Positions 1 to 8,880 of a stretch of DNA of 64,000 nt are shown one piece after another (the first letter of the stretch is position 1; each line of letters starts with the position of its first letter). The position numbers and the translations under genes were made by a program. Source of the stretch: Collinsella sp. (GTDB taxonomy: Bacteria; Actinomycetota; Coriobacteriia; Coriobacteriales; Coriobacteriaceae). Under the pieces are notes generated by a model. The model searched no databases, was not told the origin of the DNA, and worked only from the letters and a program-made list of their open reading frames with translations. The stretch lies in NCBI GenBank assembly GCA_018382125.1, contig JAGZQO010000004.1:51005-115004 (forward strand), in the 5' to 3' direction.

Positions 1-2
1 GC

Positions 3-158
3 ACCAACGTCAACTCGATGTTCGTTGGCTTTGCACCTTACGATTCACCCACGGTCGCCATCTCGGTGGCCTTGGAGGATTTCGACAAGCATGACGTCGA
101 GGCCGCCAAGATCGCCGGTATCGTCCTGACCGCGGCGCTTGCCGCACAGGGAGCGTGA
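3..158 (+). CDS. Penicillin-binding protein, C-terminal end (partial)
   Basis: The window opens inside this gene; 51 codons and a TGA stop are visible. The readable tail contains FVGFAPYDSPTVAISVALE, the end of a transpeptidase domain as found in class B penicillin-binding proteins (PbpA/FtsI type), which cross-link peptidoglycan outside the membrane. The Ser/Thr kinase that follows on the same strand, 130 bases on, fits the usual actinobacterial order PBP then PASTA kinase. The catalytic serine and N-terminus lie outside the window, so the exact class cannot be fixed. Confidence 0.75.
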   Translation, partial: TNVNSMFVGFAPYDSPTVAISVALEDFDKHDVEAAKIAGIVLTAALAAQGA

Positions 159-290
159 TGCCCATGATCGAATCGGACACCAGAGGCGCGCCGCGGCCTA
201 AGGGTTAGCGGCAACGCGTCACACGGCCCCAGCGGCCACATCGTAGGTACTACACACATCGTTGAGCGAATAGTTATGTTAGGAGCAGGA

Positions 291-2237
291 ATGGAACAGA
301 GGGTCCTCGGGGGAAGATACCTCCTCAAGGATAAGGTGGGAACAGGCGGCATGGCGACCGTCTACCGTGCACAGGACCAGGTTCTCGACCGCACGGTAGC
401 CGTCAAGATCATGCTGCCGCAGTATGCTGGCGACGCGACCTTCGCCGCACGCTTTAAGCAGGAGGCCCAGGCAGCAGCCGGCCTCTCCTCCCCCTATATC
501 GTGGGCGTCTACGATTGGGGCAAGGACGGCGACACCTATTACATCGTCATGGAGTACCTACGCGGTACCGACCTTAAGAGCGGCATCAAGAGCCACGGCG
601 CCCTCGACCCCAAGAAGGTCGCGCAGATCGGCTCGCAGATCAGCTCCGCGCTTTCGGTCGCCCACAAGCACGAAATCATCCACCGCGACATTAAGCCGCA
701 GAACATCATGGTGCTGCCCGACGGCAACATCAAGGTGATGGACTTTGGCATCGCGCGCGCCAAGAACAGCCACCTCACGCAAGACAACAACGTGCTGGGA
801 ACCGCCCACTACGTCAGCCCCGAGCAGACCCGTGGTCAGGACCTCGGCCCCACCTCGGATATCTACTCGCTGGGCGTCGTGATGTACGAGTGCGCCACCG
901 GCCGCGTCCCCTTTGACGGTGACGACGCTATCTCGGTCGCACTCAAGCAGGTCAACGAGCTGCCTATTCCGCCGAGCCAGATCAACTCCGGTGTCGACGC
1001 CGACCTTGAGCGCATCATCCTCAAGTGCATGGAGAAGGACCCGGCAAACCGCTTCCAGACCGCCGACGAGCTGCGTCAGGTGCTCAACAGCTACCTGTCG
1101 GGCCGTGCCGTCAACGTCTCCGAGCCCACGCGCATCATTGGCGCCGCGGGCGACCTGGGCGCTACCAAGACCCGTGAGCTGTCTGACTCCACGCGCGCTA
1201 TGGTTCGCCCCGTATCGGGCGTAAGCGGACAGACCAACCCCCGCAGCGCCGTCTCGGGTTCCACCGGTTCCTACGAGGTCGATCAGCCCAAGTCCAACAA
1301 GAACAAGATTATCGCCGCCGTAGTCGCCGCAATCGCCGTGGTTGGCGTTGTGGTGGCCTTCGCCACCGGGCTCTTTGGGGGCGAGCAGGTTACGGTGCCC
1401 GATGTGCTTAACAAGGACCAGCAGACCGCTATCGAGCTGATCAAGGAGGCCGGCCTTGAGGTCGGAACTGTCGACCAGAGCTATAACGACGATGTCGACG
1501 AGGGCAAGGTTGCCGAGCAGACCCCCAACGGCAACACTAAGAAGCCCAAGGGCTCCAAGGTGAACCTGGTGATCTCCAAGGGCCCCAAGCCCTCCGAGAA
1601 AGTTGAGGTTCCGCAGCTCGTCGGCCTAACCAAGGACCAGGCCGAGGCCGCGCTGGCAAGCGTGGGCCTGAAGGGCAACGCAACCGAGGAGGCCAACGAG
1701 GCCGACGAAGGCCAGGTCTTTGAGCAGGGCACTGATGCCGGCAAGGAAGTCGAGAAGGGCACGACCATCTCGTATAAGGTCTCCAGCGGTCCTGACACCA
1801 CCTCCGTCCCCGATCTGACCGACATGACCGAGGCCCAGGCACGCAACGCTCTCGACATGGCTGGCTTTGGCGTCGACGTGAGCTACCAGGAAAACGACTC
1901 GGTTACCGAGGGCACCGTAATTAGCTGGAACCCTAGCGGCAAGCAGAAGCCCGGTGCCACGATCACCGTCGTCATCGCCAAGAAGTCCGGCAAGGCCAGC
2001 GTCCCGGGTAACCTGTACGGCAAGAGCATCTCCGCCGCCGTCACCGCGCTCAACAACGCCGGTTTCTACAACATCGCATTCTGCGATCAGAACGGCAACC
2101 CCGTGAGCGGCAACGAAAACGCCACCGTTACGGGCGTCTCCCCCACCGGCAAGCAGTCCACCGACAGCACGATCACGCTGACGGTTTCGCTTTCTGGCTC
2201 TGCCTCGGGTGACGATTCCGACACGACGACTAACTAG
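291..2237 (+). CDS. pknB: Serine/threonine protein kinase with four PASTA repeats (PknB/StkP type)
   Basis: Membrane-spanning sensor kinase of 648 residues that probably couples muropeptide or lipid II sensing to cell-wall growth and division. The cytoplasmic kinase domain (about 1-270) has a glycine loop (GTGGMATVY), VAVK lysine, catalytic HRDIKPQN and DFG. One membrane segment lies at about 340-362. Four extracellular PASTA repeats follow, beginning near VTVPDV, VEVPQL, TSVPDL and ASVPGN. I chose the ATG at 291 because AGGAG at 281-285 sits 5 bases upstream; an in-frame ATG at 276 has no such site. The position behind a PBP supports a division role. Family assignment is secure; ligand and targets are not visible. 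Confidence 0.95.
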   Translation: MEQRVLGGRYLLKDKVGTGGMATVYRAQDQVLDRTVAVKIMLPQYAGDATFAARFKQEAQAAAGLSSPYIVGVYDWGKDGDTYYIVMEYLRGTDLKSGIKSHGALDPKKVAQIGSQISSALSVAHKHEIIHRDIKPQNIMVLPDGNIKVMDFGIARAKNSHLTQDNNVLGTAHYVSPEQTRGQDLGPTSDIYSLGVVMYECATGRVPFDGDDAISVALKQVNELPIPPSQINSGVDADLERIILKCMEKDPANRFQTADELRQVLNSYLSGRAVNVSEPTRIIGAAGDLGATKTRELSDSTRAMVRPVSGVSGQTNPRSAVSGSTGSYEVDQPKSNKNKIIAAVVAAIAVVGVVVAFATGLFGGEQVTVPDVLNKDQQTAIELIKEAGLEVGTVDQSYNDDVDEGKVAEQTPNGNTKKPKGSKVNLVISKGPKPSEKVEVPQLVGLTKDQAEAALASVGLKGNATEEANEADEGQVFEQGTDAGKEVEKGTTISYKVSSGPDTTSVPDLTDMTEAQARNALDMAGFGVDVSYQENDSVTEGTVISWNPSGKQKPGATITVVIAKKSGKASVPGNLYGKSISAAVTALNNAGFYNIAFCDQNGNPVSGNENATVTGVSPTGKQSTDSTITLTVSLSGSASGDDSDTTTN

Positions 2238-2289
2238 TCGACAACCCATCACCTGCAGCGGCTATGGCCGCAAACATATTCGCTCAACG

Positions 2290-2325
2290 GCGCCCGCTTG
2301 CTCCCCAGCAAGCGGGCGCGTTATT
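2290..2325 (+). terminator. Rho-independent terminator after the PASTA kinase
   Basis: A perfect 13-bp stem (2290-2302 with 2307-2319) has a 4-base loop and is followed by the T-rich TTATTTAT. It lies about 50 bases after the kinase stop. Confidence 0.85.
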
Positions 2326-2730
2326 TATCGACAGGCCAGGGCTCCATAGCAACGCAAAGAGGCCCGCAAAAGCGAGCCTCTCAGGTAACAACAGATATGT
2401 GATGCAGTAATTACTAGCCGCAGAACTTCACCATGGTCTCGACCATGGACTCTTGCCTATAGACAAAATGTCCAGAAGCAAGGAGATGAAAGAGTAAGGA
2501 CAACGCCCTCTAAAAGAAGGCCGTATATGAAGATTGCATATCCCTTTTGCCTTCATATACTCAAGAAGCACCCCTCGAAGCGCTCCTGAGAGGCCCCCTT
2601 GGATGCAACCCAGGGGATCCAGATTCTGGTAGACATCGGCACAGCAAAATCCTGCCGCGCAGGCACGAACGGACATCTTGACTCCCAACGCAATGCGGGG
2701 CGCCCCAAGACACCCCGCCACGACAAAAAA
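2326..2730. other. Intergenic stretch with no convincing gene
   Basis: About 400 bases separate the kinase terminator from the end of the frlD-like gene. It contains an AGAGGC...GCCTCT hairpin at about 2359-2383 that would end in a short T-run on the minus strand, and an 8-bp perfect inverted repeat at 2431-2448. Reading the minus strand toward a TAG at 2414-2416 gives a short tail (SGHFVYRQESMVETMVKFCG) that faintly resembles the end of an alpha/beta hydrolase, but it is stopped after about 30 codons. I do not call a gene here. Confidence 0.5.
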
Positions 2731-3603
2731 CTAGTTCTCGTAGACCAGCGGGTGGCCCCAACTGCCCTCGATCTTGCAGGTCTGCGCCGCAAAACCGGCA
2801 GCGAAGTCCAAGCTCTCGCGAATTGCGGCCTCGCCGCACTCGCCGGCCTTCTTCTTGGAAAGATAGGTGACCAAAAACGCCGTCAGCAGTGAATCGCCGG
2901 CCGCCATAGCGTCTTTGAGCTCCTCGGGCGCCACGGGCTTGATGCCCTGCTCGTAGAAGTTTTCGCCGTCATAGGCGACGGAACCCTTGCTCCCGCGCGA
3001 CGCGCATACGATTTGAGGGCCAAGGGCCTTCACCCACTCGAGCTTCGCCTTGATATCCTCCAGGGAAGCGTCGCCCATGGACATAAAGGCGTACGTCACA
3101 AATGGCGCAATCTGCTCGAAGTACTCGTCGGTGGAGTCATCGGAGAAGTCGAAGCTGATAGGCACACCGGCAGCCTTGATCTTGGGGAGCTCGCGCTCGG
3201 TGAAGCAGTAGTTGCCGCTGTGCACCAAATCGAAGCCGCTGACGTACTCGGCGGCGAAGCGGTCTATCACGTAGCGCATGTCGCCACGTATGCCGCCTTC
3301 ATTGGAGCCCAGGAAGATACGGTCCCCGGTCTTGTCAACGGTCACGCGAGCGGCGCCGTTGACGCCCAGGACCTGCTGGCAGCGAAGAAGCTCGACGCCC
3401 TCGTCCTCAAGCGATGCTATAACGTGCTCGGCCTCCTCATCTGATCCGAAGATTCCCATGTAGGCGCTGCGATCGACACCGAGCTTCTTGGCGAAGACGG
3501 CGAAGTTGACTGCGTTGCCGCCGGGATACATAGTCTTGATATGCTCGTACTTATCGACAACGTTGTCTCCAAAGCCGAGCACGCTTATAGGATAGGCTGC
3601 CAT
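2731..3603 (-). CDS. frlD: PfkB-family sugar kinase, fructoselysine 6-kinase-like
   Basis: A 290-residue ribokinase-family enzyme, probably phosphorylating an imported Amadori sugar-amine at C6. Visible motifs are GDNVVDKY near the N-terminus and GGNAVNFAVFAKKLG, which closely match the FrlD arrangement. The C-terminal anion-hole motif reads AAGDS instead of the common GAGDS; the catalytic aspartate is kept. The ATG at 3603 is preceded by GGAG at 6 bases; an upstream ATG at 3615 has no site. It is the last gene of a minus-strand operon with a FrlB-like deglycase, a FrlC-like epimerase, an amidohydrolase and a permease. The kinase family is certain; the substrate is inferred from neighbours. 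Confidence 0.8.
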   Translation of the reverse strand: MAAYPISVLGFGDNVVDKYEHIKTMYPGGNAVNFAVFAKKLGVDRSAYMGIFGSDEEAEHVIASLEDEGVELLRCQQVLGVNGAARVTVDKTGDRIFLGSNEGGIRGDMRYVIDRFAAEYVSGFDLVHSGNYCFTERELPKIKAAGVPISFDFSDDSTDEYFEQIAPFVTYAFMSMGDASLEDIKAKLEWVKALGPQIVCASRGSKGSVAYDGENFYEQGIKPVAPEELKDAMAAGDSLLTAFLVTYLSKKKAGECGEAAIRESLDFAAGFAAQTCKIEGSWGHPLVYEN

Positions 3604-3701
3604 GGTTATCTCCATTCAGGTAAACCGCCGTGGCTACGGCGAGCAGAAGAGGCGCGAGGATTCGCACGTCTCAACGCGCTTCGCGCCCCGTTCTAAAATC
3701 G

Positions 3702-4670
3702 CTAGTACTTCTCGATGCCCATGTAACGACGCACGTCCGGGTGATGGTCGAACACCTTGCCGCGAGCGGAGCGCAGCTCACAGTTCATCGCGTAGAACAG
3801 GATTGGATCAAGGAACGCGCGAACGCTTGCCGGTACTTGGTCCATGCCGTACTCCATGGCGTCGAGCACCATAAGAGTGTCGGTATGGGTCTCGAGGAAT
3901 GCGAGGGCGCGCTCATCCATGGCTCGGCACTCACTGGAAGACATCTGCAGGAAGTAGAAGACTCCGGGCTCGGTCACCTCGAAGGGGCCGTGGAAGTACT
4001 CGCCGGAGTGGATATAGGCGCAGCTCTGCCACTGCATCTCCATAAGCGAGCAGATAGCGAAGCCATAGGTCTGGCTAAACACGGGACCGGATCCCAAGAT
4101 ATACAGGAACTTGTGGTCCTGGCACAGGGCAGCGAAACGGTCGCAAAGTTCGGCGTTGACCTTCTCGCGAGCCGCAGGCAGGATCCGGTCCATCTTGGCG
4201 ATGCCTTCGTACATATCGGCAAGATCAGCATAACCTTCCTGCTGATCCAAGAGCTCGGCAGCGAGAGCCAAAGAGATGCCGGCGGGTACCTCCGCCTGCG
4301 GAACTCCCTCGCCCCACGGATATACCCAGCACGTCCACTCACCGTTATCGATGCCGGAGCCGGCGTTGTCGGTCTGTGCGATAACGGTTGCGCCCGCCGC
4401 CTTGGCGATCGAGCACGCATCGATTACCTCGGGAGTGTTGCCGGAGTGGCTGCAAGCGATAACAAGGGACTTTTCGCCCAGGCGCTTGGGACGCATGATA
4501 TCGAACTCGCGGGCGGTATACGCCTCACTGGCAAACGTAGTCGCCTCGCGCTTAAGCAGCTCATGGGCGGGCAGCAGGTCGATGAGGGAGCCGCCGCAGG
4601 CAACCCAGAAGACGCTATCGAAACCGCCCTTTTCGGCGATTGCGTCGGCGATGAGATCATGTGCGTTCAT
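3702..4670 (-). CDS. frlB: SIS-domain protein, fructoselysine-6-phosphate deglycase-like
   Basis: A 322-residue protein with two SIS (sugar isomerase) modules. In the FrlB family it splits fructoselysine 6-phosphate into glucose 6-phosphate and lysine. Visible are VACGGSLIDL near the start, the phosphate-binding SHSGNTPE, a second SIS segment around LYILGSGPVFSQTYGFA, and HSGEYFHGPFEV, a segment typical of this branch. The ATG at 4670 has AAGGAAG about 8 bases upstream; the longer reading from 4709 crosses that site. It lies between frlC-like and frlD-like genes. Related enzymes act on glucoselysine or other Amadori products, so the exact substrate is open. Confidence 0.82.
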   Translation of the reverse strand: MNAHDLIADAIAEKGGFDSVFWVACGGSLIDLLPAHELLKREATTFASEAYTAREFDIMRPKRLGEKSLVIACSHSGNTPEVIDACSIAKAAGATVIAQTDNAGSGIDNGEWTCWVYPWGEGVPQAEVPAGISLALAAELLDQQEGYADLADMYEGIAKMDRILPAAREKVNAELCDRFAALCQDHKFLYILGSGPVFSQTYGFAICSLMEMQWQSCAYIHSGEYFHGPFEVTEPGVFYFLQMSSSECRAMDERALAFLETHTDTLMVLDAMEYGMDQVPASVRAFLDPILFYAMNCELRSARGKVFDHHPDVRRYMGIEKY

Positions 4671-4770
4671 TGTTATTCTTCCTTTCGATACGGCGGACGA
4701 ATCCGCCAACGTTTACTGCAAGTCTTCTCGTCAAGCGTGTTGACTGCCCCACGCGAATGGGAGCTACGCG

Positions 4771-5637
4771 CTAGTCGACAAAATACCTCTCGAAGGCGTC
4801 CATGTTGCGCCGGTCCGCTGCTGCGGGATCATCGAAATACCTTCCATCGGTGATCTCCTGGCCAAGATAGCCCTCGAACCCATGCGCGTTGAGGACACGC
4901 ACGAAATCGTCCATGCTGTGCTTTCCATCGCCCCAAACCAGATGGCCGTATGGGTCGCCATCAATGAAGTGCATGTTCCTTATGGCACCATCGCCAAACT
5001 CGGCAAACCACTCTTCAAGGCTCTCGCCGGCGACTCCCATAGCAGTAGTGTCCACCATTGGAGTAAGGTGCGGGTTGGCTACTTGGTCAAGCATGCGCCT
5101 GGCATCCGCGAGTGTAACCACCAAGTTGCTCTCTTCCGGCCTCAGGCTCTCCATGCAGAGGGTCACGCCGTGCTCGCCGGCATAGTCCGCAAGAATCGCC
5201 AAGTGCTCGGCAGAGCGCTTCCAAGCTTCCTCGCGGTCCTCGTCCCAATCGCCCCAACCGGAGTTGATGGACATATACGGGGCGCCGAGCACCTCGGCGA
5301 GCTCGATGCCGTGCTTGAAGTAAGCGAGGCTCCGCTGCGCGTGGAGGGGCTTTCTGGCAGCGTACTGCCACGGATACACCACGTTCTCCGGGCACAGGGA
5401 GCTCCCGGAGAGTCCGCGGGACTCGATCTTGCGGCGAAGCTTGTCGGCCTCGAAATACCCCATGTGGTCCAGCGTCACGTGCGGCTCGGCCGCCCAAAGC
5501 TCGATGGTTTTGAAGCCAAGGCGCTGCTGAACATCAAGGAAATAATCGAGCGACCACATGATGTAGTGAATGTTCATGCCGGCGACCTGCTCGCGACGCA
5601 GGCGGGGCGCGGAAGCGTTTAAATCCATGCTGGGCAT
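4771..5637 (-). CDS. frlC: TIM-barrel sugar epimerase/isomerase, FrlC-like
   Basis: A 288-residue xylose-isomerase-like TIM barrel. FrlC converts psicoselysine to fructoselysine by C3 epimerisation, feeding the FrlD/FrlB steps. Metal-site type residues are visible in LCMESLRPEESNLV (Glu), MVDTTAM (Asp), NMHFIDGDPYGHLVWGDG (His/Asp) and LGQEIT (Glu). The start is ambiguous between ATG codons at 5637 and 5628; the tandem AGGAGAGGAG upstream serves either, at 5 or 9 bases. I use 5637. The gene begins 8 bases after the amidohydrolase stop, indicating one transcript. Family call is firm, substrate inferred from the operon. Confidence 0.75.
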   Translation of the reverse strand: MPSMDLNASAPRLRREQVAGMNIHYIMWSLDYFLDVQQRLGFKTIELWAAEPHVTLDHMGYFEADKLRRKIESRGLSGSSLCPENVVYPWQYAARKPLHAQRSLAYFKHGIELAEVLGAPYMSINSGWGDWDEDREEAWKRSAEHLAILADYAGEHGVTLCMESLRPEESNLVVTLADARRMLDQVANPHLTPMVDTTAMGVAGESLEEWFAEFGDGAIRNMHFIDGDPYGHLVWGDGKHSMDDFVRVLNAHGFEGYLGQEITDGRYFDDPAAADRRNMDAFERYFVD

Positions 5638-5645
5638 CTCCTCTC

Positions 5646-7208
5646 CTAGCAATCTTCGTACACGACCCGACCATCGCTCAGCGTGAGCGAGACCTGGATG
5701 TCTCTGGCATCTTTGGGGTCCACCGCAAACACATCGCGGTCCAAAACGCAGATGTCCGCGAGCTTGCCCGCCTCGAGGGTGCCGAAATCGTTCTCGCGAA
5801 CCAGATCGTAGGAACCCCCGGCAGTCCATGCCCGCAGCAGCTCGGCAACGCTAACGGTATTCTGCGGGTTGACGTCCAAACCGTCGGCGAAGTACCCTCC
5901 GCAGGCGCTGTAGATCGAATCTCCTAGATGCGGGATAAGGAGGGGAAGATCGGTTCCGCAGCACAGCACACATCCGCCATCCACCATGGCGCGACGGTTC
6001 CAGCTGCGGGAGAGCCTCTTCTCTCCTATCTGGCGACGCATGGTCGAAAGGCAATCCTCGCGCTTATCAAGAGTAAGGATCTGGGGATAGACCTCGCAGA
6101 TACCGCCGATGGCGCCCATGCGCGCCAGGTCAGCTGGATCGGAGTTCTCAAGGTCCGTAATCGAATGCCTGCGAGCGAGCCTTCCCGACTCATCACGCGG
6201 TAGCCGCTCATACAGGTCGATCGTCTTGCGAACGGCCCCATCCCCCTGGCAATGCAGGGAGTAGCGGAATCCCTGGGCATCGATCTCGGACAGCTCGCGA
6301 GAGATGAGGTCCCATTCGGGCTCCTCGACCACGGTCTTTCCGCCGGCACCCGCATCGGCCCCCTCCTCGTAGGGATCGATCATCTCGGCCAGGCCGCACC
6401 ACACGCCGAGATCGGTCATGCGATTGAAGCCGGAGAACCTGACGAAGTCTCCTTGGAAGCGGTCGCGCGCCGAGCAGGCGTAATCAAGGTCGGCTCCATG
6501 CCCGACGGGCTGGCTCATCATGTCGACCCTAACCGTAAGTTCGCCTTCCTGCTCGCGGCGATACATCTCGTCCGCAAATCCGTAATAATCGTCAAAGCAC
6601 ATCTCCTTGATGGCGGTGACGCCACGGGAGTTAAGCATGGTCATGTAGTCGCCATACGCATCGCGGACTTCCTGAAGAGGTAGATAATCGCGCATAAGGT
6701 GCCAAATCATCTCGGCATAGCAAGCCTCGGGCGTAAAACCATAGCGCGCAGATGCGGCGGAGTTGAGCACGCAGGTCTCCGCGCCGGCAGTAAAGGCGAC
6801 GGCAGGCGTGGATGAGAACTTCTCGTCCAACATATCAACCAAGTCGTCACCCATAAGGGTCTCCGGAAGGTTCATGCCCAACGCCATAGGGGCCTGGGGC
6901 CGCTCCTCCTTCCAATTCGACATCGCGGTGAAAACATCATCTGCCGAGGTCGCATCGATAAGATCGGCGCCGATGCGACGGAGCACCCAGCCGGTAAAGA
7001 ACGTGTGCACGTCGACAAGGCCTGCCATGACGGTTCTGGAGCCAAGGTCGCGAACCTCGTCCGCATGCGCAGTATATTCGGCAGCCCGATCAGAGGCGCC
7101 CACGGATTCGATGCGATTACCGCGAATCGAAACATATCCGTCGATCGGTTCATCGGAAAGGCCGGTAAAGATGCTGCGGGACAGCAATACTAGCGAACGA
7201 TCAAACAC
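5646..7208 (-). CDS. YtcJ-like amidohydrolase family protein with altered metal ligands
   Basis: A 520-residue protein of the amidohydrolase superfamily. The N-terminal strand domain runs into GLVDVHTFFTGWV, then VTAIKEM (lysine position), SLHCQGDGAVRKTIDLYER, RHSITDLENSDPADLARM, and a C-terminal segment with GTLEAGKLADICVLDRD. In typical YtcJ relatives the first metal site is HxH and a later site reads RIEH; here these positions read HTF and SITD, so several ligands appear lost or replaced. The start is GTG with AGGAGG 6 bases upstream, the AGGAGG overlapping the permease stop. Its role in the Amadori-type operon is unknown: release of an amino acid from an acylated or peptide-bound substrate is possible. 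Confidence 0.75.
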   Translation of the reverse strand: MFDRSLVLLSRSIFTGLSDEPIDGYVSIRGNRIESVGASDRAAEYTAHADEVRDLGSRTVMAGLVDVHTFFTGWVLRRIGADLIDATSADDVFTAMSNWKEERPQAPMALGMNLPETLMGDDLVDMLDEKFSSTPAVAFTAGAETCVLNSAASARYGFTPEACYAEMIWHLMRDYLPLQEVRDAYGDYMTMLNSRGVTAIKEMCFDDYYGFADEMYRREQEGELTVRVDMMSQPVGHGADLDYACSARDRFQGDFVRFSGFNRMTDLGVWCGLAEMIDPYEEGADAGAGGKTVVEEPEWDLISRELSEIDAQGFRYSLHCQGDGAVRKTIDLYERLPRDESGRLARRHSITDLENSDPADLARMGAIGGICEVYPQILTLDKREDCLSTMRRQIGEKRLSRSWNRRAMVDGGCVLCCGTDLPLLIPHLGDSIYSACGGYFADGLDVNPQNTVSVAELLRAWTAGGSYDLVRENDFGTLEAGKLADICVLDRDVFAVDPKDARDIQVSLTLSDGRVVYEDC

Positions 7209-7218
7209 CGGGCACCTC

Positions 7219-8682
7219 CTACATCGGCAGTAGGCCGGAGATCGTAGTCGCGACCAATCCGAACAGGACCATGAAGATAAAGAACTTCCAGATGGTCTTC
7301 CACCATTGCCCGAAGGAGATCTTCGCTACGGCGAGACCCGCGACGGTCATGCCCGCAACGGGGCTGATGGTGTTGATGGTCTGGTTCGCGAACTGCAGAG
7401 CGGTGACGGCAGCCTCGGGATTGAGACCCATAAGCTCGGTCAGCGGGCCCATGACTGGCATGGTGAGTGCAGCGAGGCCGGAGCTGGAAGGAACCAGCAG
7501 CGAAAGCAGGCCGAGGACGATGTACATGAAGGTGGTATAGATGAAGGACGGAGCGCCCGCAAGGAGTCCGACGAGCCAGTTAAGAATAGAGTCGATGATC
7601 ATTCCGCCCTCTGCAACGACCAGGATGCCGCGGGCGATACCGATGATGCAGGCTGCGTAGGCGAAGTCGGCGATTCCGCGGACGAACTCCTCCGCAATGG
7701 TCTTCTCGTCCAAGCCGCCGAGTATGCCGGCAAGAAGGCCCATGGCCAGGAACACCATAGAGATCTCGTCCATATACCAGCCCTGGGTAACGAGGCCCCA
7801 CACGATAACGCCCATGCCGACCGCGAAATCAATGAGGACGAGCTCGTGGCGAAGCGTGAACTCCTCTTCGATAGAGGCGTCGGTGACAGAGAACTCGATG
7901 CGCTTCTGCTTATCGTCCTCATAGGTGATGGAGGACTTGGGATCGAGCTTGACGCGGCGCGCGTAGCGCATGGCCCAGAAAATGCCCGCGGCGGTGAAGA
8001 TGGCCCACAGGATGGCGCGGAGCCAAAGCTGGGGATTTCCCTCGATGCCGATAACGCCCTGGGCGATCAGCACGTTGAAAGGATCGATAGTGGATGCGCA
8101 GTAACCAAGGTTGGGGCCGAGGAAGCAGATGATGAATGCGGTCATGGAGTCATACCCGATGCTCAGCATGATGGGGATGAAGATCGCGTAGAACGGCAGC
8201 GCCTCCTCGGACATGCCGAACGTGGTGCCGCAGATCGAGAGCAGGACCATGGAGATGGGGATGATCAAGATGTCCTTGTTCTTCAACTTCTTGATCACGC
8301 GGCTCATACCGGCGTTTAGGGCGTTGGTCTTGGTGACGATGGCGAACGATCCGCCGATCAGCAGGACGAACGCGACGACATCGGCCGCAGCCTGGATGCC
8401 CTTGGCGGGAGCCTGCAGGACGGCATCGATGCCCTGTCGCAGATCGACGGTCTCCCCCGTCTCCGAATCGGTGTAGACCTTGTCGACTTCTTGGTACGTT
8501 CCGGCTACGGCGACTTCTCGCTCGCCCGCGGCCGTCTGAATGGTCTGACGGTCGAACTGACCCGATGGGACGATCCATGTGAGCACCGCGAAGAACACAA
8601 TCAGCATGAACGCGATGGTGTACACATGGGGAAGCTGGAGATGGAATCTGCGCTTGGGCTTCTCCTGTTTGGCATCCGACAT
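7219..8682 (-). CDS. YfcC-family (DcuC-like) membrane permease
   Basis: A 487-residue polytopic inner-membrane protein. A short charged N-terminus (SDAKQEKPKRR) precedes the first helix (YTIAFMLIVFFAVLTWIVPSG), followed by about a dozen hydrophobic segments, ending in TIWKFFIFMVLFGLVATTISGLL. The sequence pattern is that of the YfcC/C4-dicarboxylate-like carrier family, often linked to amino acid or peptide metabolism. AGGAGG lies 6 bases before the ATG. It is the first gene of the operon, directly behind the promoter, so it most likely imports the substrate handled by the downstream frl-like enzymes. This would replace the FrlA-type or ABC importers of other frl loci. Substrate is inferred only. 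Confidence 0.8.
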   Translation of the reverse strand: MSDAKQEKPKRRFHLQLPHVYTIAFMLIVFFAVLTWIVPSGQFDRQTIQTAAGEREVAVAGTYQEVDKVYTDSETGETVDLRQGIDAVLQAPAKGIQAAADVVAFVLLIGGSFAIVTKTNALNAGMSRVIKKLKNKDILIIPISMVLLSICGTTFGMSEEALPFYAIFIPIMLSIGYDSMTAFIICFLGPNLGYCASTIDPFNVLIAQGVIGIEGNPQLWLRAILWAIFTAAGIFWAMRYARRVKLDPKSSITYEDDKQKRIEFSVTDASIEEEFTLRHELVLIDFAVGMGVIVWGLVTQGWYMDEISMVFLAMGLLAGILGGLDEKTIAEEFVRGIADFAYAACIIGIARGILVVAEGGMIIDSILNWLVGLLAGAPSFIYTTFMYIVLGLLSLLVPSSSGLAALTMPVMGPLTELMGLNPEAAVTALQFANQTINTISPVAGMTVAGLAVAKISFGQWWKTIWKFFIFMVLFGLVATTISGLLPM

Positions 8683-8736
8683 TCTTAACCTCCTGTCAGA
8701 GCAACGATGCTTGCCAAAAAACCCTCACGTATAAGC

Positions 8737-8806
8737 AAACATCTTAGGTTGTCCTATGTATAACCTGCATGAAGGTGCCGGTCAAGAAACATATTAGGTT
8801 GTTCTA
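8737..8806 (-). promoter_or_regulatory. Promoter of the frl-like operon with twin operator-like repeats
   Basis: On the minus strand a -35 TTGACC (8785-8780) and a -10 TATACA (8762-8757) are exactly 17 bases apart, about 75 bases before the permease gene. Two near-identical direct repeats on the plus strand, AAACATNTTAGGTTGTNCTAT, lie at 8737-8756 and 8787-8806, exactly 50 bases apart. One overlaps the -10 and start site and the other abuts the -35. Each contains a small palindrome TAGG-TTGT-C/TCTA. They are likely binding sites of the adjacent GntR regulator. Confidence 0.8.
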
Positions 8807-8880
8807 TAAGTGGTAACTTTTACGCGCTAAACGGACCTGTTGCGGCGATGGCGAGAACAGCGCTGCGCGAGACAGAGCCG

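Noticed and set aside
2428..2721. A 97-codon minus-strand open frame after the frlD-like gene
   Set aside because: No ribosome site, odd composition, no domain. The nearby tail resembling an alpha/beta hydrolase is in another frame and only about 30 codons.
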